This document shows positions 1 through 11,122 of a stretch of 64,000 nucleotides of DNA, piece after piece. Each line of letters starts with the position of its first letter. The first letter of the stretch is position 1. The stretch lies in contig CM035361.1 of the NCBI GenBank assembly GCA_020137815.1, forward strand, positions 5,122,960-5,186,959. Direction: 5' to 3'. A program made the translations under genes and the position numbers. Under the pieces are notes generated by a model. The model was not told where the DNA came from. It searched no databases and worked only from the letters and a program-made list of their open reading frames with translations. The DNA is from Hormiphora californensis. Taxonomy: Eukaryota; Ctenophora; Tentaculata; Cydippida; Pleurobrachiidae.

Positions 1-36
1 GTTTAGAAATCAGCAGATTGTGTAGTTAACTAAAAG

Positions 37-60
37 TGTCCGTCCGTCCGTCCGTCCGTC
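37..60. repeat. GTCC tetranucleotide microsatellite
   Basis: About six perfect copies of the tetramer GTCC run in tandem. The flanking bases up to about 350 show no gene-like structure. Confidence 0.85.
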
Positions 61-351
61 ACGGACAACGCCTAACAACAAGTCTGCTCCTTCATAAAAC
101 TTTCATCTCACGCTTCGTTGATTCAACAAAGGAAATGATTAACATACATTGTGACGCGCAATTACTCGCTGATAGCACTTCCCACTATCACCTAAAATCA
201 CTTTGGGCGCCCTACATCCATGCTATGAAGTGATAGAACGTCCTCCAAGCATGAAACTACTGTCACACTAGTGACTCGAGTTGAGATGCGGTTAAAGTTG
301 AAGCACTTGGCATTTTGGTAACCAACTGGGGTCTCCTAAGCAACTGACTTG

Positions 352-430
352 GTTGCGATAGCAACTGTCCTGGTTACCATAGCAACTGCCCTTGGTTACC
401 ATAGCAACTTACCTAGTTACCCCTAGTAAC
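352..430. promoter_or_regulatory. X-box-like motif array 1
   Basis: Two perfect copies of GTTACCATAGCAAC lie at 373-386 and 395-408, exactly 22 bp apart. A one-mismatch relative is at 352-365 and a 15-bp variant at 416-430. The motif fits the RFX-factor X-box consensus RYYNYYATRRNRAC. The array could be a functional RFX site cluster or simply a minisatellite whose unit resembles an X-box. No gene is visible within 2 kb. Confidence 0.5.
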
Positions 431-947
431 CAATATCGCATCAGCCAAAAAAATGCTCTTTGAGCACAAAATTCATCAGGAAATCCAGTTTTGAAGCTTA
501 TTCATCAATTTTAAATCCATTTGGCAGGGAAACACCGCATTATGAATACATAATGCAATAATTCTTGTTCATTAGTGAACATTTCTGCCAATAAATAATG
601 AATCCTGAAATATTGTTTATCTTGGGTAAGGGACAGTAATTTTAAACTTTTCAGCGGACATACCGCTGTTAAAAATATATTCTCTCTTATGCAGCGGATT
701 ACGGATACCCGATTTAACTCCCAGGAAAAAAGCCCAGGATTTTAGTCCTCGAAAGTAGCTTTGCACATTGCCAATTTGATGAGATTGTGCGCTTTCTTCA
801 CAAACGAGACATAACGCAAGACGTGATTAGTAAAATAAACCCCGTATTCTCTCAGAAATGCAAACATTCCATAATGCACAGTGCGAATTTCGAGAGGGAA
901 TAATCTGGGCTTCTTTTCTGAGAGTTCAATCCAAAATTCGCCGTGTT

Positions 948-1060
948 ATTCTAACAGTGCCAATCATTTCGACGTGCACAGGAGGATTTAAACGGGCTTT
1001 GAAATTTTAAAACCCGTTAAAACCTCCTGTGCAAGTTAAAATGATTGGCACTGTTAGAAT
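948..1060. mobile_element. short palindromic element
   Basis: The left arm starting ATTCTAACAGTGCCAATCAT pairs with a right arm ending in its reverse complement. The inner arms (GCACAGGAGG/CCTCCTGTGC and ACGGG/CCCGT) also pair. It is 113 bp long, has no coding capacity and looks like a MITE. Confidence 0.6.
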
Positions 1061-1127
1061 TAGAGAGAACTAGTAAAACTGGGGCGATCGTACCGATCAA
1101 AAATCGAGGGATCTGTCTTGGTTAATG

Positions 1128-1183
1128 GTTACCATAGCAACTGTCTTCGTTACCATAGCAACTGTCTTCGTTACCATAGCAAC
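1128..1183. promoter_or_regulatory. X-box-like motif array 2
   Basis: Three perfect copies of GTTACCATAGCAAC lie at 1128-1141, 1149-1162 and 1170-1183, spaced exactly 21 bp apart, about two helical turns. The sequence is the same as in the array near 380. It fits the RFX X-box consensus. It is either a regulatory cluster or a short minisatellite. Confidence 0.5.
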
Positions 1184-2069
1184 TGCGTTGGTTACCGTCA
1201 TACTGTTACGATTACTGTCATAAACCTGTCAAAGGGGGAGGCAGTGAGGGACCCCAGTCGACACATTCATTCCGGGCAACTGGGTATACCCAGATCGAAC
1301 GGTGGTCTCAGATTATCGAGATTGCCGGGGCGCCTGACTTAGTACCTTGTGTACCCGTACCGAATTAAAGGTTGACAAGATACCTAAAACTTTTCGTATA
1401 TCGTCTTATTTCGATTTATCATTAATTTTAAGCATTTTTTTCAGAATTTTTTGTCGGCTAGAAAAAAATTCGAAATAGAGGGTCTACCGATATTGTCAGC
1501 ACTGGGTTTACTGGGCACACTCACTGCGTCTCGCAAATCGAAATTCACGTTTCCAGTTCCTCAAAAGAGAACAACTTGATATTGGTTGCGTTGGATTGGT
1601 CTTAATAAGACCTTTCCAACGCTACCAAAACGGTTTCTGTATCTCATCAGGAACCGGAGATATTATCAATTTTTAAATTGCACCTCTCATTTATCAGTAG
1701 ACCCCCTATTTTGCAGATATTTCTAGACGATAGAAAAGGCCCCGAAACGGTGTCAGGTTTACGGCTGATGAGTTCGATCTGAGTCTCGGTTTCTGGCGAG
1801 TGTCCACGTTTACCATCTTAGTGGACGGAGGGTCTTGGTCTTTGATCTTTCCGCTGTTCCGGATCTCTTGGTGTTGGCGGTGTTAGGTGTGGTTGCGGTA
1901 GGTTTGGAGGTTTGGTGGGACGGAGGTTGGAGGTTGGTGTTGCGAGGTTTGTCTCGGTTTTTTGGGTTTGGTCTGGCAGCATGATTCATGTTCTCAACTT
2001 ACTCACATTATACAGCTAGATATTTTTAACAGCGGTCGGTGTATCTGCTGAAAAGTTTAAAATTTTATT

Positions 2070-3072
2070 TTTAAATTTTCATTGTGTTTTGTTCTAACCC
2101 TCCTTTACATTTGTACATTCTCGGGCAGGGCGCACGAAACCGAGTCATATAACGCGACGTCATAACGTCAAAGTTATGTCGTTATACAATTAGGCTTACA
2201 TCTAGATGAAGATTGTGGTCAAGTTTGAGATTGATTAGATCATAGATAATATGGCATTATGGCCAGAAAACCATATCGTTATACCAGTGCCGATTGTAGC
2301 GGAGATTTGAAAAACGGTACGCAGACGCACCGTTTGTGTAACACGCGGGTCCTGAACAGCACAATCTAGTGCCGTGATTTGTCAATACTGTTGCCTAGCT
2401 TCACTGTCTTGCAAAACGACAATCCTGCATGTCTTCTTGCGGTATTTCATAGAATCGCGTATCCACAATTGAGAAAATCAATTGCAGGTGAGCGAATACC
2501 AGTCATATTATGATTCTACTCGAATCAACAACCGTGGATACGCGGATTCGAGAATTTATCGTGATTCGTGAATCCGTTTTTATTTATGCTATCCTAATTT
2601 TGCCATCATTTTTTTGCTCTCTGATCTCTATCTTCATCCATGTGTTGCATACATTTTTGAAAAAAATCCACATCTCTATCTCTTTCTATCTCTCTCACTC
2701 TCGTGCGCTCTCTTATTCTCTTTGCATCTATCTCTCTCACTTGTTCCCCCTTACTCAACAATCTCTCACTGCATATCTCTCTTTCTCGGTGTGTGTCTCC
2801 CTGAACTCCCTCTCTGTCTTATCTTTATGCAGAAACAAACATCAATTAGTCAGTAAAAATGTTTGCACACTATCCAGCAACGTCGGCGCAACGTCATGGT
2901 TTTACTATCAGAGCTAATTGGTATTATGATTGGTATTATGATTGGTATTATGTTACTCCCACGTCATGGTTTCACTATCTAACAAACCAGTGATCAAAGC
3001 TGATTATGTTACCCCCATGATACACATGTCATACATACATACATGTCATTAGGGTGACAACTGTGTAGTGAT
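2070..3072. other. no gene seen
   Basis: AT-rich sequence with a pyrimidine-rich CT tract around 2690-2830 and short repeats of GATTGGTATTAT near 2920-2950. Open frames here are low-complexity leucine/serine reads of the CT tract and are not credible genes. Confidence 0.6.
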
Positions 3073-3180
3073 CAGGAACCGACCGACCAAGTAAACAACC
3101 AATCAGAACTCGTTATTTAAGTCACGTGACTGGTTATCAGCCAATCAGGGACCAGTATTTCCTGATTCGGTCGGTTCCTG
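3073..3180. mobile_element. hAT-type palindromic MITE, copy 1
   Basis: A 108-bp palindrome that starts CAGGAACCGACCGA and ends with its reverse complement. It is flanked by the perfect 8-bp duplication GTAGTGAT (3065-3072 and 3181-3188). Eight-bp duplications are typical of hAT transposons. It has no coding capacity. The body carries a CACGTG E-box core and CCAAT motifs. Five more copies lie in the window, at 36307, 36782, 39428, 40776 and 58767. Confidence 0.85.
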
Positions 3181-3608
3181 GTAGTGATGGTTAACCGTAA
3201 AATCCATCTCTGATGATATGATGACGTTACAAAGATTATAGCTTTTCAAAGATAAGATTTTCAATGTATCGCATTGGTCGACAACCAATTTTCGTTTCAC
3301 AAACCTAGCCTTCAGAACATCTAGCCCGGCTACTATAACTATCATTGCCAGTACGACCCTCCTTTTCAACAATATGTAATTTACTGCGATTGTGGACAAT
3401 TATTTCCTATCAGATAAACTTTGTATTAGCCAAAACGGTTACGTGGTTTGGTGGTTAGAGCCATTTTAGTGAATCAACTTTTTTGGAATCGTGCACCTGT
3501 ATAGTCAGGACCACTATTGGTGCGCGGTCGTGCCCACGGAAGGAGTGCTTGGATCATCTTGAAACCGGTTTTAAGTTAACTAATGCATATCCAAAAGTGT
3601 CTGTAGCT

Positions 3609-4413
3609 TGTTGTAGTGTGGTTTATACAGTGTGAGAGTGAAGCGATATTTGGCAGTATACAGAGAAAGGGTTATATTGAGTGTGAAGATATTTGGCAGT
3701 ATATGAGAGAGTGTTGCATGTATGTGTGGCATGTGCATGTTGTTAAGGGTGCAAAGCACTCTCCTAGAGGATCAAGACAGAGGATCATGTTACCCTATGA
3801 AGAGGATCTCAACAGAGGATCACAACCCAGTAGTAGTAGTAATGAATATAGAAGCAACTCAATCCCCACGTCAAGAAGACGCATGCTCGCAGCAGGAGTC
3901 TTGTCACCTCGAAGTCAGATCTACAATCTAAGATGCAGCGCTGGAGCAGTCACGTCATCATCAGTCTCCACGTCAAGATATAATTGTTTACAAGACGCGC
4001 TAGTTGCAGACACAACACCGAGGACTTGTTTGGACATCAAAGAAGATGTTATGACTGCAGACCAAGCTACGAGGAGGTATAAAGGAGGAAGAGGAAGGAT
4101 TGAGGGGGAGCTAAAAACCAGCGCACTATCAAGAGACTACTACCTACGACCGATTGTAGTTTATCTATTTACAGTTTTTATTTCTTGTGTTTCTCCAGTC
4201 TTCATTCAGTCCAGATCCTTGCCCAACAAGGATCGAGATACAGTTCTGCTATTAGCGAGAGTTCCTGATATTACGGACGGTTACAGTACGGTTACAGTAC
4301 GGTTCGGTTACACAGTAGGTTACACGGTACGGTTACACGGTACGGTCACACGGTACGGTTGCACGTGTGTCTTGCAGGGTCATTCATTCAGACACGATAT
4401 ATTCACTTTAACA
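3609..4413 (+). mobile_element. probable solo LTR
   Basis: An 805-bp insertion begins TGTTG and ends TAACA, the canonical TG...CA ends of a retroviral-type LTR. It is flanked by a 4-bp duplication AGCT (3605-3608 and 4414-4417). The empty site is visible in the opposite arm of the surrounding palindrome near 6001-6004, which reads straight through. A TATAAA box lies at about 4079, and a tandem TACGGTTACA-type repeat at 4275-4370. A 289-codon open frame crosses it but runs out of the LTR into the next element, so I do not treat it as a gene. No internal gag/pol is present. Confidence 0.7.
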
Positions 4414-4485
4414 AGCTATTTGGGTGATGTTCTGACAATCCAATCACGAGTTATGACGAAAAAACAGTCAAAAAAGACGTTTTAA

Positions 4486-5459
4486 GGCCAGAGGGGGGGG
4501 GGGTCCGAGGGTTTAAAAAGTCACTTTCGGCCTCTGGTCCGGCTCGAAGAGCCGGACCAGATGGTATGCTCAGAATGGATTTTGCGCACACTATTTTGGA
4601 GAAAATTGAGGTTAACTTTTGTCCAAAATCTAATGTTAACCTCATTTATCCATGAACCACAATAGCTACAAAGCTAAATTTAGTACTGAATGAAAGATCT
4701 AGTTACAAGGTCAGCTCAAACGAAGTTTCAGACCTCTACACCTAATGGTTGGAAAGAAATCTGAGGTTAACTTGATCCTCAAAAACTATGTTTTTCTTGA
4801 ATATCTCGGATGAAATTTGGGCCAGTCTATGTCGTTTCATTTGACAACCACTCATCCGTTAACCTCAGAACTTGGCAGGGATGTTCCTCGGATGGTCCTC
4901 TACAAAAGTGATGTAGCGATTTTTGATATCTGCCCCCGTTCAAAAATTATGAGGTTAACAGTGCATTTTTAGCCGACCGGGCTCTATTGTTAACCTCATA
5001 ATTTTTGAACGGGGGCAGATATCAAAAATCGCTACATCACTTTTGTAGAGGACCATCCGAGGAACATCCCTGCCAAGTTCTGAGGTTAACGGATGAGTGG
5101 TTGTCAAATGAAACGACATAGACTGGCCCAAATTTCATCCGAGATATTCAAGAAAAACATAGTTTTTGAGGATCAAGTTAACCTCAGATTTCTTTCCAAC
5201 CATTAGGTGTAGAGGTCTGAAACTTCGTTTGAGCTGACCTTGTAACTAGATCTTTCATTCAGTACTAAATTTAGCTTTGTAGCTATTGTGGTTCATGGAT
5301 AAATGAGGTTAACATTAGATTTTGGACAAAAGTTAACCTCAATTTTCTCCAAAATAGTGTGCGCAAAATCCATTCTGAGCATACCATCTGGTCCGGCTCT
5401 TCGAGCCGGACCAGAGGCCGAAAGTGACTTTTTAAACCCTCGGACCCCCCCCTCTGGCC
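4486..5459. mobile_element. piggyBac-type palindromic MITE with TTAA target site
   Basis: A 974-bp near-perfect palindrome with termini GGCCAGAGG...CCTCTGGCC. It is flanked on both sides by TTAA (4482-4485, 5460-5463), the signature target of piggyBac-type transposons. The arms meet at about 4985. Each arm carries about five copies of a TGAGGTTAAC motif in both orientations, which could be subterminal transposase-binding repeats. There is also an inner hairpin GGTCCGGCTC/GAGCCGGACC. It encodes nothing. Confidence 0.7.
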
Positions 5460-5463
5460 TTAA

Positions 5464-5934
5464 AGTGACAAAAAGGAGGACCTGAACACAGCCCTTATAT
5501 GAAGGGTTGGGGCTATGAAACTTCTTGAGTGGACAGAGAATCGTCCAAATTTGCAGTGTCAACTTTGGAATAGTTTCTATCTTTTGTAGTTATCTAATTA
5601 CAGCTGTTTAAACATGTGAGAAGATGCTGCAGGGGCCTCTAATACTGTGTATTTTTGCTTGTGAAGTGATCACTTGACGAGATTTACCCAATTATAGAGC
5701 AGATTAAAGCATACAAGCGGTGAGAGCAAGCAATATGGGACGGAAACAGTACTAAATTACCCTGTTTTGCAGATGATCTCACATGTTTGAACGGCTCTAA
5801 TTAGATAACTACAAAAGATAGAAACTATTCCAAAGTTGACACTGCAAATTTGGACGATTCTCTGTCCACTCAAGAAGTTTCATAGCCCTAACCCTTCATA
5901 TAAGGGCTGTGTTCAGGTCCTCCTTTTTGTCACT
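5464..5934. mobile_element. second TTAA-flanked palindromic MITE
   Basis: A 471-bp palindrome with arms starting AGTGACAAAAAGGAGGACC. It shares the TTAA at 5460-5463 with its neighbour and has another TTAA at 5935-5938. The arms pair over more than 170 bp, with a 150-bp unpaired centre (about 5640-5790). The two TTAA elements sit back to back in what was a single TTAA. It has no coding capacity. Confidence 0.7.
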
Positions 5935-6152
5935 TTAAAACGTCTTTTTTGACTGTTTTTTCGTCATAACTCGTGATTGGATTGTCAGAACATCACCCAA
6001 ATAGCTACAGACACTTTTGGATATGCATTAGTTAACTTAAAACCGGTTTCAAGATGATCCAAGCACTCCTTCCGTGGGCACGACCGCGCACCAATAGTGT
6101 TCCTAACTAGTAAACAGGCCACCAAACACCCAGATTGTAACGGCGCCCCCCC

Positions 6153-6488
6153 CCCCCCATAAAAAAGTCGCTTGGCAAATTCCCTCGTCGCTCGGCAATT
6201 GGTTCGGCAACAACAGGTGGTTTGCCGAGCCAGTCGCTCGGCTAATCAAGGAAGTCGCCGTGTTTTCACCGCGTTCTTACAGAAAAAGTACATTTTTTCA
6301 GCACTTTTTTTCAAAATCTCCTGCTGAAAAATACAAAGTGCTGAAAAAATGTGCTTTTTCTGTAAGAACGCGGTGAAATCACGGAGACTTCCTTGATTAG
6401 CCGAGCGACTGGCTCGGCAAACCACCTGTTGTTGCCGAACCAATTGCCGAGCGACGAGGGAATTTGCCAAGCGACTTTTTTATGGGGG
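6153..6488. mobile_element. palindromic element
   Basis: Arms of about 150 bp begin CCCCATAAAAAAGTCGC and end with the reverse complement at 6488. The short unpaired centre is near 6300-6325. No reliable target duplication was seen. Open frames inside are arm shadows. Confidence 0.65.
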
Positions 6489-6769
6489 CCGATTATACCC
6501 ACCTCTGCTTCCCCTGATGTGCTCTCCGTTTACTGCCACATGTTTAGTTTGTAATGTAGTCTTATGAACCTTAAATTGCAATCAGTGTCTGGATAGTCGT
6601 TGTATTGTGCATACTATTATTTTTTTTTATGCAACAGCACAAGATAGTCGGTGTCTACAAAGTCTACTTACAGGTCTATTAAAAAGGCTGGAAGTTTAAA
6701 AGTCTGCTTGGCGTTAAGACCGCCAGCAAACCCCTAAAGAGTAACGTAAAACCAAAACTAAAACGGCTC

Positions 6770-6985
6770 CGACTTGGGTTATGTGAAATTTCCCACGGTC
6801 ATAGGGACACCGGAAATAGCTCCACCCCTGATATGATAGAGACTTCCAACTTGGAAATTGGGAAGAACTCGACGTGATCTTCCTAACTTCCAATAGCTAC
6901 ACATTTGAAGTCTCTATCTCATCAGGGGAATAGGGGATGGAGCTGTGCTCACCAATGGGATTTCACAAAACCCAAGTGAGGGCTT
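6770..6985. repeat. dispersed palindromic repeat, copy 1 (second at 52560)
   Basis: Imperfect inverted repeat containing TGATATGATAGAGACTT...AAGTCTCTATCTCATCA, flanked by a block with GTGAAATTTCCCAC and its inverse. A second copy occurs at about 52560-52770 with the same outer and inner blocks but different central bases. Confidence 0.55.
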
Positions 6986-7346
6986 TAATTCTAAGTCTAG
7001 GTTAGCTTTCATTTGGAAGGGATTCCTGGCAAATTGCTTGACAGGATCAGGGAGCTGGATTGTTCTGAAGATTGTCCCTGTAAGTGACTTACACTGTAAC
7101 AACACATGAAACTTTGAGTAAACAATATTATCGTGTATTACTTTGTAGCCCCTGTTTTTCGTAGCCCAGGCATGTAGGGAAGATTTTACTTATGGGGGCG
7201 AAATTTTGACATATGTGTAATGTCACGTGACCGATCACGTGTAGTGACAAATGAATGGATTCCGTGGTTACACTCCCATATCCGGTTGTTTGTATCTACC
7301 TGTGTCACCCAACGCCGCTGGAGGCCCCGGAGCTCGCCACGGAACC

Positions 7347-8226
7347 TACCGTGTGCGGCAAAAAAAATCCCCCCCCTAGACCACCATAGTTGCCGATGTG
7401 GTGGAGAGCTGTAACTTGGCAGGGTTGCTCCACTATGTCTATCTTGATCCTGACAGAAAAATCAGAGCTCTAGCTCAAAATTCATTTTTTTGATAGGAAT
7501 GAACATTGTCATTCATTCCAAGAAAAAAATATTTTCGGTCCAGAATTCAAGCAATTATCTTTGGCCATCGATTAGCTTTCCAATGTGACCAAGATCATCT
7601 AAATTGGGCAACCACAAGAGACACAGTGTCATGTTTCTTAAAGTTAGTCAGGTCATGTGATCTTCACCGAATCGTTGATTATCCGGGATTGCTAATCGAG
7701 CCAATGGGCAGAGGAATCTCGTATCACGGCCGCTAATGAGGTATGTGTACCAATACAGGGTAATGTGATTCGAGGAAAGAGGACATTTATCAAAGAGCTA
7801 CAGATCTCATGACCAATCAGCATCGTCATCCCTCATTAGTAGCCGTGCTACGTGATTCTCTACCACTTAGACCGATTCGTAATACTGAACACTCAACGAT
7901 TCGGTGAAGATCACATGACCTGATTAAATTTAAGAAAGATGACACTGTGTCTCTTGTGGTTGCCCAATTTAGATGATCTTGGTCACATTGGAAAGCTAAT
8001 CGATGGCCAAAGATAATTGCTTGAATTCTGGACCGAAAATATTTTTTTCTTGGAATGAATGACAATGTTCATTCCTATCAAAAAAATGAATTTTGAGCTA
8101 GAGCTCTGATTTTTCTGTCAGGATCAAGATAGACATAGTGGAGCAACCCTGTCAAGTTACAGCTCTCCACCACATCGGCAACTATGGTGGTCTAGGGGGG
8201 GGGATTTTTTTTGCCGCACACGGTAG
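7347..8226. mobile_element. 880-bp near-perfect palindrome
   Basis: Arms start CTACCGTGTGCGGC and end with the reverse complement. They pair over roughly 390 bp each, with the centre near 7740-7810. Related 76- and 79-codon frames appear on opposite strands simply because the arms are inverted copies. No transposase signature or target duplication was identified. Confidence 0.7.
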
Positions 8227-9458
8227 TTACCCGGTGAGTCACCCCCCTTCACGTGTGCCCCGGTCACCCATTACCCCCCTACTAGATCCCTAGTTTACAC
8301 CAGTTAATCATTCGGGAGGAGCGCTAGCGGAGCCCGGAAAATTTTCGAGATTTTCGAGGTAAAAGTCGCAAATTTTCACTATTTTGGGAACCAAATTTAG
8401 CTGCTCCAGGCAAACCATGATGAAACCATCTCGGATAAAAAGAGTCTCTAATCTTCGTTCATGACTTACAACCGACCTGAGCTGGAGCTGGTTCTAGTGT
8501 TGGGTAACCGAATTCCGAAATCAAAAGTGAACGATTTGCATCAGACTACATAGCAGACTTTGTACAATGCACACTGCACAGTGATAAACTAGGCGGAGGC
8601 CTTGATCTTGATTGGATTTCGAAAGTTGTACATTGAGACGACAGATATGAGATAACCCGTTTCAGTGAGAGAAATACCGAAACTGTACAAGTGGAACGAT
8701 GGGCTGGTCAATCAATCGCTCTCAATCTCTATGTACCTCGATAGAGATAAGAATAGGCGGCAAAATTTTATAGCTTCCACCCTGAAAAATTTAAAGTGGG
8801 GGCATGGCCTACAGCTGCACTCCCCATCTCCCGAAAAGTAAGGGGCGCCATGGCGCCCCTGCCCCCCCCCCCCCTTCCCCTACATGCGTGTCGTAGCCCC
8901 TAATCGATCATGGGATGAGGGTCTCATAATTCGTAGGTAATTTCGTACAAATTTAAGGTGCTGGTGAAGAATAAAACATTGCTCAGAACATTCTGGGGTA
9001 AGGGCGTGGCTCTGGCATTTCCATATAAGGATTGTTGCAGTTTTGCCGCCAACTTCAGAACGTACGACTTTCTACCCGCGCGCGCATCTACATCACTGCT
9101 TGGAAATCGCATTTTAACACATGGGATACATCGCGCGTTACGTTTATGTGTCTTTCACGGCTCTGGTCTACATAACATGGATAACGTTGTTTGGTACCCT
9201 GGGGCACTGGGCATGTAGGGGAAGGGGGGCAGGGTCCCACCTCTTTCAAAACTTCCCCTACATGCCTGGCACTGGGCAGCAGCCAGCAGGGGGCCCCGAG
9301 CGGGGAACAGGACCAAGGTAAAGACCCGGGGCGTGGGTAAACAGGGTCTTATTTTGTGCTAAGCTTTCTGAATTCTGCTACTTCATAAAGCGGCACGTAA
9401 TATTTGGCGAAGTAAGAAGATGAAAGAGGGTCGAGCAAGGCAACCCATATTTCGGGTA
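8227..9458. other. no gene seen
   Basis: No exon-like or RNA-like structure recognised. Poly-C runs occur near 8862. CCCCTACATGC occurs at about 8877 and 9252, and its reverse complement GCATGTAGGGG at about 9210, a minor dispersed repeat. Confidence 0.5.
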
Positions 9459-9557
9459 TAGTCGGACCCCGATTTACCGGGCCTCGATTTACCGGAACTC
9501 CGATTTACCGGGCAAAATGGCTTCCCCCAAAGATCCCGGTAAATTGGGGTCCGACTG
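9459..9557. mobile_element. pogo/Tigger-like MITE, copy 1
   Basis: Inverted ends TAGTCGGACCCCGATTTACC and GGTAAATTGGGGTCCGACTG, flanked by TA dinucleotides. The GTCGGACCCCGATTTA-type end and TA target are typical of pogo/Tigger-like transposons. It is too short to encode anything. Related copies lie at 10960 and 58439. Confidence 0.65.
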
Positions 9558-9559
9558 TA

Positions 9560-10648
9560 TTATGTAACTAATTGCCACAATGCCACAGCTCAGAGTCAGC
9601 GTTCAGTAAATTCACGTACCTCATCGTTGCATGCAAGGCCAGGGAGGATACCACAGCGCTGTTCCGAAATAAAAGAACACATGGGGTTCAATTATATCTG
9701 TTACAGATATACTACCCCACCAGCCTCCACCATCTCATCGAAAGGGTTCAATTATCATTTTCACCTAATTGTGCAATGTGCGGAATTGGTACTCGTCATT
9801 TCTGTGTAATTGATGAAATTCATAACTAGCTAGAATGGGAATTGATGGGCGATTAGAGAGGTTTATAAAACTGTTGATGGGGATTGGGGAGATTTATTTG
9901 GGGACGAGCATCTGATAAATGTTATGGGATGCTTGATAAAGGAAGTCGAGAAGTGTTTGTCATAAATGTATAACAAACAAAAGTCGAGATTTGTTTGTTA
10001 AACTCAATGCTAACTGCTAAGTCGAAAAGCTAATTAGTCGTAGTGATTGATCAGTGTCTTTGGATAAGGGGCTATGGAAAATGTAGAAGAAAAACGAAAC
10101 GTCAAAACAAGAGAAAAATGGTATAAAGTATAAACTAGACCTTAAAAACTTCCGTTGTTTTTAATTTGTATAAACTATAAATGTTTATCAATTTTTTTTC
10201 ACACAACTCGCACATTGTAATGTTATGTTCCCTCCCATTACATTTGGCGCCCGAAACACAGTCTAGCCAGGCAACACACGTAAATGACTTTTGCTGCATT
10301 ATACTGTACAACAGTTGAAAACTTGCCAAGCTAGTCTGCCTTTCGCGTGGGTTACAACATAACAATTGAAAACATACAGCGGGCAGATCTCGGGGTGAAG
10401 AGTCAATTGTTAACTATTATAATGAGATCTGATCAGGATCAGTGGGATACCCTGTACATTGCTCAAACCTATTTTAACCTGATCAGATCTCATTATAATA
10501 ATGGTAATCAAATTTCAAACTCAAAAATATAAACACTCTTACATCTAGAATGGACAGCTTGAACTTCTTCGGATTAGCAATGGCGGCGAAGTTAATGACT
10601 TTTTCTGCATTATGAGAACCTGTTGGGAGGAAGTTGTGTTAATATAAA
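9560..10648. other. no gene; one small palindrome at 10416-10502
   Basis: No coding evidence. A short inverted repeat built on ATTATAATGAGATCTGATCAGG and its complement sits at 10416-10502. The remainder is ordinary AT-rich DNA. Confidence 0.5.
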
Positions 10649-10886
10649 GTGAGAGGTGCACGAAAAACTTAAGTGTTCCTTGGATCAAATAAACAAGTTG
10701 GTGAAGGTCCCATGCTTCTAACTTGTGTTTGAAGCTTGCACGTGCATGTGCGTTCCTAGTTATGAAGGAATTTCAAACACAACATAGAGACGTTATCTTT
10801 TCACCAAACTTTTAATTGGATACCAAGGATGTAACAAACAATTAGTTCAGACATTATTCAAAATTTCGTTTTTGTGCACCTCTCAC
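10649..10886. mobile_element. 238-bp TIR element
   Basis: Begins GTGAGAGGTGCACGAAAAAC and ends with an imperfect inverted copy finishing GTGCACCTCTCAC. It has no coding capacity and no clear target duplication. Confidence 0.5.
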
Positions 10887-10959
10887 GGTATCTTCCGGCT
10901 GTTCATACTGTCGATAAGACCTCGAATATCATTTTAATATTATAATTGATGGTCAGGTA

Positions 10960-11122
10960 CAATTGGAACACGATTTACCGGAACCCCAATTCAACGGAAT
11001 TCCGATTTACCGGACGGTTAAAATTTCCTCGAAATAAGGAGTTTACAATATTTTAGCCCGATTTACCAGTTAGAACGCTAGATTATTTTCCCTGGGCATC
11101 CTGGTAAATCAGGGTCCGACTG
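10960..11122. mobile_element. pogo/Tigger-like MITE, degenerate copy
   Basis: The left end CAATTGGAACACGATTTACC and right end GGTAAATCAGGGTCCGACTG are diverged versions of the termini at 9459 and 58439. TA precedes the left end. The right-hand TA is not intact. Confidence 0.5.

Larger units (their letters stand above)
638..2064. mobile_element. possible TIR-bounded element
   Basis: About 40 bp at 638-677 (starting AATTTTAAACTTTTCAGC) recur as an imperfect inverted copy at 2020-2064. This gives a 1.4-kb unit with terminal inverted repeats and no transposase frame inside. It contains the small palindrome at 948-1060 and X-box array 2. I found no convincing target duplication, so it may instead be two independent copies of one repeat. 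Confidence 0.4.
3502..6109. mobile_element. palindromic MITE hosting three later insertions
   Basis: Terminal arms TAGTCAGGACCACTATTGG (left) and the matching right arm ending at 6109 enclose a roughly 320-bp palindrome. The host sequence trinucleotide GTA is duplicated on both sides (3499-3501 and 6110-6112). The arms are interrupted by a solo LTR (3609-4413). At the symmetric centre, which was a TTAA, two TTAA-flanked palindromes are inserted. Removing the insertions restores continuous arm pairing, for example 3515-3608 with 6003-6096. The superfamily is uncertain. Confidence 0.75.
3400..6144. repeat. old dispersed repeat split by a palindromic MITE
   Basis: Sequence at 3400-3501 and 6110-6144 together matches, in inverted orientation, the repeat at 48855-48990. 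Shared features are a block with TTTCCTATCAGATAAACTTT, a CACCTGT...AACAGG joint and a CACCCAGATT motif. Everything between 3502 and 6109 is a later insertion. The family resembles the MULE-like elements at 31980 and 49229, which carry the same CACCTGTAAACAGGC and CACCCAGATT segments. Confidence 0.6.

Noticed and set aside
3616-4485. 289-codon open frame
   Set aside because: It spans the solo LTR and runs into an unrelated palindromic element; it has no domain pattern and includes a translated tandem repeat.
7506-8065. Two related 76-79 codon frames on opposite strands
   Set aside because: They are the two arms of the palindrome at 7347-8226; the frames diverge toward the centre and lack domain features, so I do not claim a gene.
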